Below are positions 7,833 to 20,090 of a DNA stretch of 56,880 nt, piece by piece. The position numbers were made by a program, and so were the translations under genes. The stretch comes from Arthrobacter celericrescens (GTDB lineage Bacteria; Actinomycetota; Actinomycetes; Actinomycetales; Micrococcaceae). The notes under the pieces were generated by a model. The model was not told the origin of the DNA, ran no database searches, and saw only the letters and a program-made list of their open reading frames with translations. The stretch is taken from contig NZ_QYLP01000035.1 in assembly GCF_003614925.1 (NCBI RefSeq), positions 18,454 through 75,333 of the forward strand, given 5' to 3'. Every line of letters starts with the position of its first letter. Positions within the stretch are counted from its first letter, which is position 1.

Positions 7833-9421
7833 TGTCCGGCCACTTTCTTGGACTGTTGGAAAAGCAGGTAGGTCATGGGTGCCGAGAGCAGGATCATCAG
7901 CAGCGCGTAGGGGGCGGCGCCGGAGTAGTCGATCTCGCTGCTCTTGCTCCAGAATTCGGTGGCCAGCGTGCTGGTGCCGTTGGGGGACAGGAGCAGGGTT
8001 GCGGTCAGTTCGTTCACGATCGCGAGGAACACCAGCGCGGCGCCGCCGGCAGCGGCCGGCGCGCTCAGGCGCAGGGTGACCTTCAGGAACGCCACCCATG
8101 GGGACTTGCCGAGCGAACGGGCTGCCTCGTCGAGTTCCTTGGGCGCCTGGGCCAGGCCGGAGCGCAGGTTCACCAGGGAGCGCGGCAGGAACAGCAGCAC
8201 GTAGGCGGCGATGAGCAGCCCCGAGGTCTGGTAGACGCCGGGCAGCAGCCGGATGCTGATGGTCACGAAGGCCAGGCCCACCACGATTCCGGGCAGCGAA
8301 CTGGTGACGTAGTTGGAGAGCTCAAGGGTCTTGCTGAACCAGCCGGGGTTCCTGACCGCGAGGTACGCCAGGGGGAACGCCACCACTGTGGTCACGAGGG
8401 CGCCGGCGAGCCCGTAGCCGAGGGTCTGGAGCAGGGCGGGGATGAACTCGGCTGCATCCCAGATGGCGCTTCCGCCCAGCAGGACCCAGCGCAGCACCAG
8501 CCAGCACGGCAGGCCGAAGGCGAGCACGGTAAGGGCCAGCAGGGCCAGCTGCGAGGGCAGCTGGAAGGCACCGAGCGGCAGGCGGGTGGCCTTGGCCTGG
8601 GCGCCGGAACCGATGCGGGCGTAGCGGGCGGTGCCGCGGCTGCGGACCTCCACCACCAGCAGGCCCAGGCAGAAAAGCACCAGGACGCTCGCCAACATGT
8701 TCCCCGCGGTGCCATTGAAGGTCGACTGGAACTGGGTCATGATCGCCGTGGTGAAGGTGTCGAAGCGGATCATCGCGAACGCACCGTATTCCGCCAGCAG
8801 GTGGAGGGCCACCAGCAGGGCACCGCCGGTCATGGCGATTCGCAGTTGCGGCAGCACCACACGGAAGAACACGGCCCAGGGTCCGAGGCCCAGCGAGGCT
8901 GCGGACTGCTCGATCGCGGGGTCAAGCCGCCCCAGCATCGCAGCGGCCGGAATGTAGACCAGCGGGAAGTAGGACAGCGTGGCGATCAGCACGCCGGACC
9001 AGATGCCTTCCAGCGAGGGCACCGCGGAGATCCACGCGTAGCTGTTGACGAACGCCGGAATCGCGAGCGGCGCGGCCAGGGCGACGGCCCACACCCGGTG
9101 GCCGCGCAGCGCGGTCCGCTCCACCAGCCAGGCCCCGCCGACACCCAGCACCACGCACAGGGGAACCGTGAAGAGGATCAGCAGGATGGTGTTCCCCAGC
9201 AGCTCACCCACCCTCGGCCGGAAGATCAGTCCGGCGGCCGTGTCCCAGCCGGTGGCCGCCGTCATGTAGGCGACGTAGCCCAGCGGCAGGAGCGAGAACA
9301 GTGCGATCAGGACCGCGGTGACGGAAAGGGCTGGAACGCCGAAAGGCGGGCGAGGACGCTTGCCCTTGCCCGCCGTCGTCGTGCTCCCCTGGGAAGCGGA
9401 AGCCGATGGAACGGTGCTCAC
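7829..9421 (-). CDS. fbpB: Iron ABC transporter permease, fused double-domain (FbpB type)
   Basis: A 530-residue membrane protein with about 12 membrane segments and two binding-protein-dependent permease domains in one chain, as in FbpB/SfuB. Two EAA-type loops that contact the ATPase are visible: [23 protein letters not shown] (about residues 190-212) and [22 protein letters not shown] in the second half. The GTG start at 9421 lies 4 bases after the binding-protein stop, and its stop overlaps the ATPase start. It forms the ferric-iron channel with the genes on either side. Confidence 0.92.
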   Translation of the reverse strand: MSTVPSASASQGSTTTAGKGKRPRPPFGVPALSVTAVLIALFSLLPLGYVAYMTAATGWDTAAGLIFRPRVGELLGNTILLILFTVPLCVVLGVGGAWLVERTALRGHRVWAVALAAPLAIPAFVNSYAWISAVPSLEGIWSGVLIATLSYFPLVYIPAAAMLGRLDPAIEQSAASLGLGPWAVFFRVVLPQLRIAMTGGALLVALHLLAEYGAFAMIRFDTFTTAIMTQFQSTFNGTAGNMLASVLVLFCLGLLVVEVRSRGTARYARIGSGAQAKATRLPLGAFQLPSQLALLALTVLAFGLPCWLVLRWVLLGGSAIWDAAEFIPALLQTLGYGLAGALVTTVVAFPLAYLAVRNPGWFSKTLELSNYVTSSLPGIVVGLAFVTISIRLLPGVYQTSGLLIAAYVLLFLPRSLVNLRSGLAQAPKELDEAARSLGKSPWVAFLKVTLRLSAPAAAGGAALVFLAIVNELTATLLLSPNGTSTLATEFWSKSSEIDYSGAAPYALLMILLSAPMTYLLFQQSKKVAGQ

Positions 9422-9425
9422 GGAA

Positions 9426-10466
9426 TTAGAGGAGTCCCGCCTCGGTCATCATGTCGGTGACCTTCTTGGAGTTCAGCTTGGCCGGATCGACGGTGGGTGC
9501 CTGGAGGTCCTTGATCGGAACCAGCTTCTCGTTGGCATCCACCTTGGAAGCGATGGAGTACTCGAAGGACGTGCCGTCCCGGAGGATCTCCTGGCCCTTC
9601 TTGCCGGTGATGAACTTCAGGAAGGCCTGGGCCTTTTCGGCGTTCTTGGAGGACTTCAGCACACCGCCGCCGGAGACCGACAGGAACGCGCCCGGGTCCT
9701 GGTTCTTGAAGTAGTACGGCGTGACGTTGTTGGAGTTCTCACCCGTGCCGGCCTGGTCGCCGTAGTAGTAATAGTGGTAGATCAGGGCGGAATCGATCTC
9801 GCCGGTGTTGACCGCCTTCATCGCGGTGCGGTTGCCCTTGTACTCCTTGGCGTTTTCCTTCATGCCCTTGAGCCATTCCTTGGTGACGGTCTCACCCTTG
9901 AGCTCGAGCAGGGCCGAGACGATCGCCTGGAAGTCGGCGCCGGAGGTGGACGCGGACCACTTGCCCTTCCACTCCGGCTTGGCCAGGTCGAGCATCGACT
10001 TGGGCAGCTTGTCCTCGCTGATCTTGTTCTTGTCGTAGACGAACAGGGTGGAGCGTGCCGCGATGCCGGTCCACTTGCCCGTGGAAGGGCGGAACCCGGC
10101 GGGGACCTGGGCCAGGGTGGCCTTGTCGACGTCGGCGAACAGGCCGGCGTTCTCGACCTGCGCCATGGCGGGGGAGTTTTCCGTGAGGAAGACGTCCGCG
10201 GGCGACGCGGCGCCTTCCTGGATGATCTGGTTGGACATCTCCGTGTCCGAGCCCTGGCGCAGGGTGACCGTGATGCCGGTCTCCTTGGTGAACTCCTCGA
10301 TCCAGTCCTTGGTCATGCTCTCGTGCTGGGCGTTGTAGACCGTGATGTCGGTGGGACCGGCCGGGCTGCTGCTCTCTGCAGACGGGGTGGAGCCGCCGCA
10401 GGCGGCCAGGCTGAGGGCAGCGGCGGCGGCAAGGGCAATGCCGGCCAGCGCGTTCTTGCGGATCAT
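9426..10466 (-). CDS. fbpA: Iron(III) ABC transporter substrate-binding lipoprotein (FbpA type)
   Basis: A 346-residue extracellular binding protein. The ATG at 10466 gives a lipoprotein signal peptide with lipobox SLAAC (C23). The upstream extension of the frame lacks signal-peptide character. The body has [28 protein letters not shown] and a tyrosine-rich [12 protein letters not shown] motif, matching the iron-ligand tyrosines of the FbpA/FutA transferrin-like family. It is first gene of the fbpABC operon. An IdeR/DtxR-like box overlaps its promoter, so expression is probably repressed when iron is sufficient. Ferric iron is the likely ligand. Confidence 0.9.
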   Translation of the reverse strand: MIRKNALAGIALAAAAALSLAACGGSTPSAESSSPAGPTDITVYNAQHESMTKDWIEEFTKETGITVTLRQGSDTEMSNQIIQEGAASPADVFLTENSPAMAQVENAGLFADVDKATLAQVPAGFRPSTGKWTGIAARSTLFVYDKNKISEDKLPKSMLDLAKPEWKGKWSASTSGADFQAIVSALLELKGETVTKEWLKGMKENAKEYKGNRTAMKAVNTGEIDSALIYHYYYYGDQAGTGENSNNVTPYYFKNQDPGAFLSVSGGGVLKSSKNAEKAQAFLKFITGKKGQEILRDGTSFEYSIASKVDANEKLVPIKDLQAPTVDPAKLNSKKVTDMMTEAGLL

Positions 10467-10525
10467 GGATGCTACTTTCTGCGAACAGGAGCCGGGGGCT
10501 GAAGAGCCAAGGAGGCCACCGGAGA

Positions 10526-10555
10526 TTAGGGTAGCCAAACCTTTGAACCCATCAA
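10526..10555 (-). promoter_or_regulatory. fbpABC promoter with overlapping IdeR/DtxR-like iron box
   Basis: TTAGGGTAGCCAAACCTTT (10526-10544, plus strand) matches 14 of 19 positions of the DtxR/IdeR consensus, including TTAGG and AACC at the correct spacing. It overlaps a plausible minus-strand promoter: -35 TTGATG (10555-10550), 16-base spacer, -10 TACCCT (10533-10528). The arrangement predicts Fe(II)-IdeR repression of the importer. An IdeR-type gene lies at 46479-47174. Confidence 0.6.
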
Positions 10556-10634
10556 GCATGCCCCAAGTTCGCCGGAATCGCACATATTACGCAAAGCCAA
10601 TGTGACGTAAATAGCTCGCGGGGTGGTTTGCCGG

Positions 10635-10700
10635 CCCAACTAACTCGCAGTTGTTGTCGTTTTCAGCGCCCAAAACGACAACTATTGCCAGCCAGTTGGG
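10635..10700. repeat. REP-like imperfect palindrome (copy 1, full)
   Basis: Two 29-base arms (10635-10663 and 10672-10700) are inverted copies matching at 24 of 29 positions, with an 8-base loop. The inner 11 pairs (GTTGTCGTTTT with AAAACGACAAC) are perfect. It lies 8 bases beyond the trxB stop and may act as a transcript-end structure. The left arm recurs at the right end of the window (56780-56811), so this is a dispersed element rather than a one-off hairpin. Confidence 0.8.
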
Positions 10701-10708
10701 TGGTCGCC

Positions 10709-11686
10709 TCAGGAATGCGTGGGTTCCTCCACCAGTGCCGTGGCGATGCTGTCCGCGTCCTCGAGCGCCGCGAGGTACCGTTCCGCGTCGAGGGCTGCGG
10801 CGCATCCGCTGCCCGCGGCGGTGATGGCCTGCCGGTAGCGGTGGTCCACGGCGTCGCCGCAGGCAAAGACGCCGCGCAGGTTGGTGACAGTGGTGGGGGA
10901 GGCCACCTTGATGTAGCCCTCGTCGTCCAGCTCCACCTGCCCGGTGAGCAGTTCCGTGCGCGGCACGTGGCCGATGGCCACGAAGATCCCGGTGGCCGCG
11001 TGTTCCCGCTTCTCCCCGCTGCGGGTATCGCGCAGCGTGACGCCGGTGACCTTGGCGTTGCCGTGGATGGCGGTGACGGCGGAGTTCCAGGCGAAGCTGA
11101 TCTTGGGGTTGTCCTTGGCGCGCTGGGCCATGATCCGGGAGGCGCGCAGCTCTTCGCGGCGCACGACGACGGTCACGGACTTCGCGAAGCGCGTCAGGAA
11201 CGTCGCTTCCTCCATGGCGGAGTCGCCGCCGCCCACCACGATGATGTCCTGCTCGCGGAAGAAGAAGCCGTCGCAGGTGGCGCACCAGGAGACGCCGTGG
11301 CCGCTGAGCTTCTTTTCCTCGGGGAGGCCGAGTTCCTTGTACGCCGACCCGGTGGCGAGGATGACGGCGGGCGCCGCATACGTCTCCCCGGCTCCGATGG
11401 CCACGCGCTTGAGGTGGCCTTTCAGCTCCACCGACACGGCGTCGTCGAACACTATCTTGGCGCCGAACTTCTCGGCCTGCTCCTGGAGCCCGTCCATCAG
11501 TTCGGGGCCCTGGATGCCGCCCGGAAAACCGGGGAAGTTCTCCACTTCGGTGGTGTTCATGAGGGCGCCGCCGGCGGTGACGGCGCCGGCAACCACCAGG
11601 GGTTCAAGGCCGGCGCGGGCCGCGTAGATGGCGGCGGTGTAGCCGGCGGGGCCGGACCCGATGATGATCAGCTGTTCGGTGCTCAT
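10709..11686 (-). CDS. trxB: Thioredoxin-disulfide reductase
   Basis: A 325-residue flavoprotein that reduces thioredoxin with NADPH. It has the N-terminal FAD motif GSGPAG (residues 10-15), the redox-active CATC (C135-C138), the NADPH-binding [10 protein letters not shown], and a C-terminal FAD motif [10 protein letters not shown]. Length and motif order fit low-molecular-weight TrxB. It starts at ATG 11686. The downstream neighbour is a REP-like palindrome, not trxA, so this locus differs from the usual trxB-trxA pair near the origin and could be a second copy. A TetR-family gene is divergent, 47 bases away. Confidence 0.95.
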   Translation of the reverse strand: MSTEQLIIIGSGPAGYTAAIYAARAGLEPLVVAGAVTAGGALMNTTEVENFPGFPGGIQGPELMDGLQEQAEKFGAKIVFDDAVSVELKGHLKRVAIGAGETYAAPAVILATGSAYKELGLPEEKKLSGHGVSWCATCDGFFFREQDIIVVGGGDSAMEEATFLTRFAKSVTVVVRREELRASRIMAQRAKDNPKISFAWNSAVTAIHGNAKVTGVTLRDTRSGEKREHAATGIFVAIGHVPRTELLTGQVELDDEGYIKVASPTTVTNLRGVFACGDAVDHRYRQAITAAGSGCAAALDAERYLAALEDADSIATALVEEPTHS

Positions 11687-11733
11687 GGTGCCAGTGGAGC
11701 AAGAACCGCGCGTCCGATCAAGGGGTGTGGGGG

Positions 11734-12288
11734 ATGATGGAGAACATGCCGCGTAAACCTGTTGCCCGGGACGCCGTCCTGGATGCCTTCGAAGCCCTCC
11801 TGATCGACGAGGGGGAGCGGGCCGCCACCCTGGACGCCGTGGCCAAGCGGGCCGGCGTCTCCAAGGGCGGCCTGCTCTACCACTTCCCCAACAAGGAGGC
11901 GATGATCGGCGCCCTCCTCGAACGGCTCGACCGGCTGGCGGAGGCGGACATCAACGCGATGAAGTCCGCCCCGGAAGGTGCGGCGGTGTACTTCGTCAAG
12001 TCGTCGCTCTGGGACGACACTCCCATGGACCGGGTGTTCGTGGCGGCGACCCGGCTGGCTGAAGTCGCCCACGAGGAAACCCGCCGGCGCTTCGCGGGGA
12101 TCCAGCAGCAATGGCTGGACGTGCTCGCCGAAGAGATCGGCCCGGACCTGGCCAAGGCCGTCCGCTATATGGGCGACGGGCTGTACTTCAACGCCATGCT
12201 CGAAGGCAGCCACGGGGAAGCCGCCGCCCACCGGGAGGCCGATGTCGAGGCCCTGATTTCCGCCGTCGAGATCCTCCGCAAGGGCTGA
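11734..12288 (+). CDS. TetR-family transcriptional regulator
   Basis: About 184 residues with an N-terminal helix-turn-helix: [51 protein letters not shown]. The [12 protein letters not shown] end is diagnostic of TetR DNA-binding domains. The C-terminal two thirds is helical, consistent with a ligand-binding and dimer domain. AGGGG 8 bases before ATG 11734 supports this start; ATG 11737 or 11746 and GTG 11725 are alternatives. It is divergent from trxB and may regulate it or itself. The ligand is unknown. Confidence 0.85.
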   Translation: MMENMPRKPVARDAVLDAFEALLIDEGERAATLDAVAKRAGVSKGGLLYHFPNKEAMIGALLERLDRLAEADINAMKSAPEGAAVYFVKSSLWDDTPMDRVFVAATRLAEVAHEETRRRFAGIQQQWLDVLAEEIGPDLAKAVRYMGDGLYFNAMLEGSHGEAAAHREADVEALISAVEILRKG

Positions 12289-12431
12289 ACGGGCCGCGGG
12301 CCGCTGCCCCGTCACGGCGGCCCCGGAAGACATTTGCGAACCGGTCCGCTCCATAGGACAATTGAGCCCTGTGGCAACCATCACCGGTTGCTGCGCGTAG
12401 CAAGACACACAAGTGAATACGCCTCTGATCT

Positions 12432-12629
12432 GCGGCGGGAGAGTCCTGCAGACACGTGATGCAGGCGCCGTAGGAGCAAATCCTCCCCAGGAATCTCTCA
12501 GGCCCATGTACCGCCGCAGCAAGGCAACTCTGGAAAGCAGCACGCTGTCCCTGCGGGACAAAGGGCTCACCGACGGTGCAAGCAGATTCGTCTGCGGAAT
12601 CTCTCAGGTCCAAGACAGAGCGGGGAGGA
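12432..12629 (+). promoter_or_regulatory. Tandem glycine riboswitch upstream of gcvP
   Basis: Two glycine aptamers lie in series. Aptamer 1 (about 12432-12517) has GCGGGAGAG, GGCGCCGTAGGAGCAA and GAATCTCTCAGGCCC. Aptamer 2 (about 12526-12629) has GGGCTCACCGACGGTGCAAGC and GAATCTCTCAGGTCC followed by AGACAGAGCGGGGAGG. These are the conserved cores of the gcvT/glycine riboswitch. Glycine binding is expected to turn on the downstream gcvP-gcvT-gcvH-glyA operon. The end of aptamer 2 carries a purine-rich GGGGAGG, about 50 bases before the gcvP start. Confidence 0.95.
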
Positions 12630-12680
12630 ACCCAACCACTGTGGCGTACCCAGCGCCCTCTTCGTCAATGGAGTTCCTTC

Positions 12681-15548
<2,868 letters not shown>

Positions 15549-15572
15549 GCCGGAACCGCAAAGGACATTCAC

Positions 15573-16691
15573 ATGAGCAAGCACACTGCCCTTTACGGCA
15601 CCCATGAAGCACTTGGGGCTTCCTTCACGGACTTCGGCGGCTGGCAGATGCCGCTGAAGTACACCTCCGAACTGGCCGAGCACCACGCCGTCCGCCAGGC
15701 CGCCGGCCTGTTCGACCTCTCCCACATGGGCGAGGTCTGGGTCACCGGCCCGGACGCCGGCGCGTTCCTGGACTACGCCCTGGTGGGCAAGCTGTCCGCC
15801 GTCGTGGACGGGAAAGCGAAGTACTCGCTGATCTGCAACCCCGACGGCGGCATCATCGACGACCTCATCACGTACCGTTTCGGTGCGGAGAAGTACCTCG
15901 TGGTCCCCAACGCGGGCAACGCCCCGACTGTCGCGGCGGAACTCGCCGCCCGTGCCGAAGGTTTCGACGTCGTGGTGGAGGACGCTTCCGATACCACCTC
16001 CCTGATCGCCGTGCAGGGCCCGAACGCCGAAGCCATCCTGCTGAAAATCACAGGCGACTCCCAGCATGACCTGGTTACCGGGTTGAAGTACTACGCCTTC
16101 ACCGAAGTCACCGTTGCCGGCCACGACGTCATCCTGGCCCGCACCGGCTACACCGGTGAGGACGGCTTCGAGCTGTTCCTGCCCAACGGGGAAGCCGCGG
16201 CCCTGTGGGCCTCCATCACCGAGGCCGGCGCCGGCCTGGGCCTGATCCCGTGCGGCCTGGCCTGCCGCGACTCGCTGCGCCTGGAAGCCGGCATGCCGCT
16301 GTACGGCAACGAGCTCTCCCTCGAAGGCAACCCCTTCGAGGCGGGCTTCGGCCAGGTGGTGGCGCTGTCCAAGGAAGGCGACTTCGTCGGCAAGGAGGCC
16401 CTCGCGGCGCTCAAGGCTGCCGGTGCCGGGACCACGTCGGGCCGGCGCCTGGTTGGCCTGAAGGGCCTGGGCCGGCGCGCCGCCCGCGGCCACTACCCGG
16501 TGCTGAAGGACGGCGCCGTGATCGGCGAGGTGACCTCCGGCCAGCCGTCCCCGACGCTCGGTTACCCGGTTGCCCTGGCGTACGTCGACGTCGAGCATTC
16601 CGCCATCGGCACCGCCCTGGAAGCGGACCTTCGCGGCAAGGCGGAACCCTTCGAAGTCGTCGCGCTGCCGTTCTACAAGCGCGCCAAGTAG
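15573..16691 (+). CDS. gcvT: Glycine cleavage system aminomethyltransferase, T protein
   Basis: A 372-residue protein that transfers the one-carbon unit from aminomethyl-GcvH to tetrahydrofolate and releases ammonia. It begins TALYGTHEALGASFTDFGGWQMPLKY and has LFDLSHMGEVWVTG, RTGYTGEDGFELF and CRDSLRLEAGMPLYGNEL, all core GcvT motifs that include folate-binding residues. It starts 24 bases after gcvP. Length is normal. Confidence 0.97.
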   Translation: MSKHTALYGTHEALGASFTDFGGWQMPLKYTSELAEHHAVRQAAGLFDLSHMGEVWVTGPDAGAFLDYALVGKLSAVVDGKAKYSLICNPDGGIIDDLITYRFGAEKYLVVPNAGNAPTVAAELAARAEGFDVVVEDASDTTSLIAVQGPNAEAILLKITGDSQHDLVTGLKYYAFTEVTVAGHDVILARTGYTGEDGFELFLPNGEAAALWASITEAGAGLGLIPCGLACRDSLRLEAGMPLYGNELSLEGNPFEAGFGQVVALSKEGDFVGKEALAALKAAGAGTTSGRRLVGLKGLGRRAARGHYPVLKDGAVIGEVTSGQPSPTLGYPVALAYVDVEHSAIGTALEADLRGKAEPFEVVALPFYKRAK

Positions 16692-16734
16692 ACCCGACCT
16701 AGACCACAAGTTTCGAACGTAAAGGAAAATGAAC

Positions 16735-17118
16735 ATGGCAAAAGTTGCAGCTGGACTCCAGTACTCGGAGGAACACGAATGGGTTGCCCGCGAAGACGGC
16801 AACGTTGTGTCCGTAGGGATCTCCGCCGTGGCCACTGACGCCCTCGGCGACATCGTCTACGTGGACCTGCCCGAGGTCGGCTCCACCGTCACCGCCGGCG
16901 AAACCTGCGGCGAGGTCGAGTCCACCAAGTCCGTGTCCGACCTGTACTCCCCGGTGACCGGCGAGGTCACTGAACTGAACACCACCGCCGTCGACGATCC
17001 TGCCGTGATCAACAGCGACCCCTACGGTGCCGGCTGGCTCTTCAAGGTGGCGGCCGTGTCCGACGGCCCCCTGCTCTCCGCCGAGGAATACGCTGCCAAG
17101 AACGGAGGCGAACTGTGA
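16735..17118 (+). CDS. gcvH: Glycine cleavage system H protein
   Basis: A 127-residue lipoyl carrier protein. The lipoylated lysine is K65 in [20 protein letters not shown]. The N-terminal YSEEHEWV and C-terminal GWLFKV are typical. ATG 16735 is preferred because AAAGG lies at better spacing than from ATG 16729, which would add Met-Asn. The last codons overlap the glyA start (TGTGA), so the two are translationally coupled. Confidence 0.97.
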   Translation: MAKVAAGLQYSEEHEWVAREDGNVVSVGISAVATDALGDIVYVDLPEVGSTVTAGETCGEVESTKSVSDLYSPVTGEVTELNTTAVDDPAVINSDPYGAGWLFKVAAVSDGPLLSAEEYAAKNGGEL

Positions 17119-18437
17119 GCACCGCTGCTGGAACCGCCGCCTTCGAACAGGTCGTTTCCCCGTCCCTGGACGCCCTGCTGTCCGAGCTGGACCCGGAAAT
17201 CGCCGCGAAGATCGACGACGAACTGGGCCGCCAGCGCGGCGGCCTGGAAATGATCGCCTCGGAGAACCACACCGCCGTGGCTGTCATGCAGGCCCAGGGC
17301 TCGGTGCTGACCAACAAGTACGCCGAGGGCTACCCGGGCAAGCGCTACTACGGCGGCTGCGAGCACGTGGACGTCATCGAGCAGCTGGCCATCGACCGCG
17401 TCAAGGCCCTGTTCGGTGCCGAGTACGCGAACGTGCAGCCGCACTCCGGTGCGCAGGCCAACGCCTCCGTGATGCACGCCCTCATCAAGCCGGGCGACAC
17501 CATCATGGGCCTGAACCTGGCCCACGGCGGCCACCTGACCCATGGCATGCGGATCAACTTCTCCGGCAAGCTGTACAACGTGGTGCCCTACGGCGTGCGC
17601 GAAGACAGCCACACGGTGGACATGGCCGAAGTCGAGGCCCTGGCCCTGGAGCACAAGCCGGCCCTGATCGTCGCCGGCTGGTCCGCCTACGCCCGCCAGC
17701 TGGACTTCGCCGAGTTCCGCCGCATCGCGGACCTGGTGGGTGCCTACCTGATGGTGGACATGGCGCACTTCGCCGGCCTGGTTGCCGCAGGGCTGCACCC
17801 GAGCCCGGTGCCGCACGCCCACGTCGTCACCAGCACCACGCACAAGACCCTTGCCGGTCCGCGCGGTGGCATCATCCTGAGCAACGACGCCGAGATCGCC
17901 AAGAAGATCAACAGCGCCGTCTTCCCGGGACAGCAGGGCGGCCCGCTGGAGCACGTCATCGCCGGCAAGGCCGTGGCCTTCAAGATCGCCGCTTCGGAAG
18001 AGTTCAAGGAGCGCCAGGCCCGCGTGCTGGCCGGTTCCCGGATCCTGGCCGAGCGCCTGGTCCAGCCGGACGTCGCAGCCAAGGGGATCTCCGTGGTCTC
18101 CGGCGGCACCGACGTGCACCTGGTCCTGGTGGACCTGCGCAACTGCGAACTCGACGGCCAGCAGGCCGAGGACCGGCTCGCCGCGATCGACATCACGGTC
18201 AACCGCAACGCCGTGCCCTTCGACCCGCGCCCGCCGATGGTCACCTCCGGCCTGCGGATCGGCACCCCGGCCCTGGCCACCCGCGGTTTCGGCGAAGCAG
18301 CCTTCCGTGAAGTCGCGGACATCATCGCCGAAGCGCTGATCGCCGACGCCGACGCAGACCTTTCGGCCCTGCGCCACCGCGTCGAGGTCCTCGCCGAAGC
18401 ACACCCGCTTTACCCGGCTGTCGCCAACCTCGGCTGA
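17115..18437 (+). CDS. glyA: Serine hydroxymethyltransferase
   Basis: A 440-residue PLP enzyme interconverting serine and glycine with tetrahydrofolate. PLP lysine K244 lies in [13 protein letters not shown]. Other family motifs are [39 protein letters not shown] and [16 protein letters not shown]. The GTG start overlaps the gcvH stop. It completes an operon that converts excess glycine to serine and one-carbon units. A strong 10-bp hairpin follows its stop. Confidence 0.97.
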   Translation: MSTAAGTAAFEQVVSPSLDALLSELDPEIAAKIDDELGRQRGGLEMIASENHTAVAVMQAQGSVLTNKYAEGYPGKRYYGGCEHVDVIEQLAIDRVKALFGAEYANVQPHSGAQANASVMHALIKPGDTIMGLNLAHGGHLTHGMRINFSGKLYNVVPYGVREDSHTVDMAEVEALALEHKPALIVAGWSAYARQLDFAEFRRIADLVGAYLMVDMAHFAGLVAAGLHPSPVPHAHVVTSTTHKTLAGPRGGIILSNDAEIAKKINSAVFPGQQGGPLEHVIAGKAVAFKIAASEEFKERQARVLAGSRILAERLVQPDVAAKGISVVSGGTDVHLVLVDLRNCELDGQQAEDRLAAIDITVNRNAVPFDPRPPMVTSGLRIGTPALATRGFGEAAFREVADIIAEALIADADADLSALRHRVEVLAEAHPLYPAVANLG

Positions 18438-18455
18438 CAACCAACGACCTTCCAA

Positions 18456-18492
18456 GCCAACAGCATGCCGTTCCACACGACGTGCTGTTGGC
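18456..18492 (+). terminator. Hairpin after glyA (possible terminator or processing site)
   Basis: GCCAACAGCA (18456-18465) pairs perfectly with TGCTGTTGGC (18483-18492), 19 bases after the glyA stop. There is no T-tract. It may attenuate readthrough into sdaA or mark an RNA end just before the structured sdaA leader. Confidence 0.5.
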
Positions 18493-18494
18493 AA

Positions 18495-18626
18495 CCGTTG
18501 GGGCCGGTATCCGGAAGCGTGCGTCCAAGGGAGCATCACGTCCGCGCAGCGGGCGTCTTTGCGACCGAGCACGCGGAGGATGCCGGTTCCAACGGAACCC
18601 GAGAAGTAACCATCTAGTTAGGAACC
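18495..18626 (+). promoter_or_regulatory. Structured sdaA leader, candidate novel cis-regulatory RNA
   Basis: An 18-bp stem (18495-18512 with 18578-18595) has only three G-U pairs. It encloses GCGTGC/GCACGC (18517-18522 with 18569-18574) and ACGTCCGC/GCGGGCGT (18538-18545 with 18549-18556, one wobble). Purine loops GGAA and GGA separate the first two helices, and an unpaired 18526-18537 segment contains AAGGGAGC. GGTTCC (18585-18590), part of the main stem, can instead pair with GGAACC at 18594-18599 or with GGAACC at 18621-18626, which covers the sdaA ribosome binding site. Mutually exclusive pairing of this kind is typical of translation-controlling riboswitches. No known class recognised. 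Confidence 0.6.
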
Positions 18627-18629
18627 GAC

Positions 18630-20045
18630 ATGGCTGTTGGCGTCTTTGACCTCTTTACTGTTGGCCTTGGGCCCTCGAGTTCCCACACCGTGGGGCCGAT
18701 GCGGGCTGCCGCGGTGTTCGCGGGGGAACTGAAGGACAGCGGCAAGCTCGCGCAGGTCGCCTCGCTGCGGGTGGACCTGTACGGGTCGCTCGCCGCCACC
18801 GGCCATGGCCACGGAACCATGACGGCCATCCTGCTGGGCCTGGAGGGCTACTACCCCGAGGTGATCCTGCCCGAAGAGGTCGAGGAACGCCTCGCCGCGA
18901 TCGCGGACACCGGAACCCTGCACCTGGCCGGCTCCCAGGATCCCGACGGCGGCGTGGCCCTGCCGTACGGCGTGTCCGACATGGTGCTGCGCCCCCTCAC
19001 CGTGCTGCCCCGCCACACGAACGGTATGACCTTCACGGTCAGGGACGCCGACGGCGAGGTGCTGCACGCCGCCACGTTCTTCTCCGTGGGCGGCGGCTTC
19101 ATTGTGCGCGAGGGTGAGGAGGACGCCGCGCAGAAGGAGCTGGACGAGTCCAAGAAGGAACTCCCGCTGCCGTTCCGCACCGCAGCTGAACTGCTCGGCC
19201 ACTGCGCCTCCAAGGGCCTGGGCATTTCCGAAATCATGCTCCTCAACGAGCTCGCCTCCCGTTCCGAGGAGGAAATCCGTGAAGGCCTGCTGCACATCTG
19301 GTCCGTTATGGAAGGCTGCGTCCAAAAGTCGATCAAGCGCGAAGGCGTGCTGCCCGGCGGACTGAAGGTCCGCCGTCGGGCCCCCGACTGGCATGACCGC
19401 CTCCTGAAGGAGGACAAGGACAACGACCCCAAGTACTGGCAGGAATGGGTCAACCTGATCGCCTTGGCCGTGAACGAGGAGAACGCCTCGGGCGGCCGGG
19501 TCGTCACCGCGCCCACCAACGGTGCCGCGGGTATCATCCCTGCGGTGCTCTACTACGCCCTGCACTTCGCCCCGGGCATGGACAAAGCCAGCCAGGAGGA
19601 CCGCGACGACGTGGTCGTGAAGTTCCTGCTGGCTGCCGGTGCCGTGGGTGTGCTCTACAAGGAGCAGGCCTCCATTTCCGGGGCAGAAGTGGGTTGCCAG
19701 GGCGAGGTCGGTTCGGCGTCGTCCATGGCTGCGGCCGGCCTGGCGGAGGTCATGGGCGGCACCCCGGCGCAGGTGGAAAACGCCGCCGAAATCGCCATGG
19801 AGCACAACCTGGGCCTGACCTGCGACCCCATCGGCGGCCTGGTGCAGATCCCGTGCATCGAACGCAACGCGATTGCCGCGGCGAAGGCCATCAACGCCGC
19901 CAAGATGGCTCTGTGGGGCGACGGCTCGCACCGGGTGTCCTTGGACGAGGTCATCGTCACCATGCGGGAAACCGGCAAGGACATGAGCTCCAAGTACAAG
20001 GAAACCGCGATGGGCGGCCTGGCCGTCAACGTGGTGGAGTGCTGA
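18630..20045 (+). CDS. sdaA: L-serine ammonia-lyase (iron-sulfur, single chain)
   Basis: A 471-residue enzyme deaminating L-serine to pyruvate and ammonia using a [4Fe-4S] cluster. The N-terminal beta domain has [17 protein letters not shown]. The C-terminal alpha domain has [32 protein letters not shown] and [16 protein letters not shown], whose cysteines are the expected cluster ligands. The start at 18630 has AGGAA 5 bases upstream, inside a region that can be sequestered by the leader. Lying after gcvPTH-glyA, it would drain the serine made from glycine. Confidence 0.95.
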   Translation: MAVGVFDLFTVGLGPSSSHTVGPMRAAAVFAGELKDSGKLAQVASLRVDLYGSLAATGHGHGTMTAILLGLEGYYPEVILPEEVEERLAAIADTGTLHLAGSQDPDGGVALPYGVSDMVLRPLTVLPRHTNGMTFTVRDADGEVLHAATFFSVGGGFIVREGEEDAAQKELDESKKELPLPFRTAAELLGHCASKGLGISEIMLLNELASRSEEEIREGLLHIWSVMEGCVQKSIKREGVLPGGLKVRRRAPDWHDRLLKEDKDNDPKYWQEWVNLIALAVNEENASGGRVVTAPTNGAAGIIPAVLYYALHFAPGMDKASQEDRDDVVVKFLLAAGAVGVLYKEQASISGAEVGCQGEVGSASSMAAAGLAEVMGGTPAQVENAAEIAMEHNLGLTCDPIGGLVQIPCIERNAIAAAKAINAAKMALWGDGSHRVSLDEVIVTMRETGKDMSSKYKETAMGGLAVNVVEC

Positions 20046-20061
20046 CGCTGTTTATCGCCTG

Positions 20062-20083
20062 ACCCCTGTTTATTGTCAGGGGT
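20062..20083 (+). promoter_or_regulatory. Hairpin covering the ribosome binding site of the nuclease gene
   Basis: ACCCCTG (20062-20068) pairs perfectly with CAGGGGT (20077-20083), with an 8-base loop. The right arm contains the AGGGGTG ribosome binding site for ATG 20091. It also lies 17 bases after the sdaA stop and could double as a weak terminator. Confidence 0.5.
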
Positions 20084-20090
20084 GGGTGCC

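Noticed and set aside
7856..9460. Long plus-strand open frame opposite the iron permease
   Set aside because: Gln/Gly/His/Arg-rich shadow of fbpB; the permease frame has clear membrane segments and EAA loops.
18496..18515. Minus-strand GGATACCGGCC resembling the cobalamin riboswitch B12 box
   Set aside because: The other conserved cobalamin elements are absent at the expected places, and no minus-strand gene follows. The similarity comes from one arm of the sdaA leader stem.
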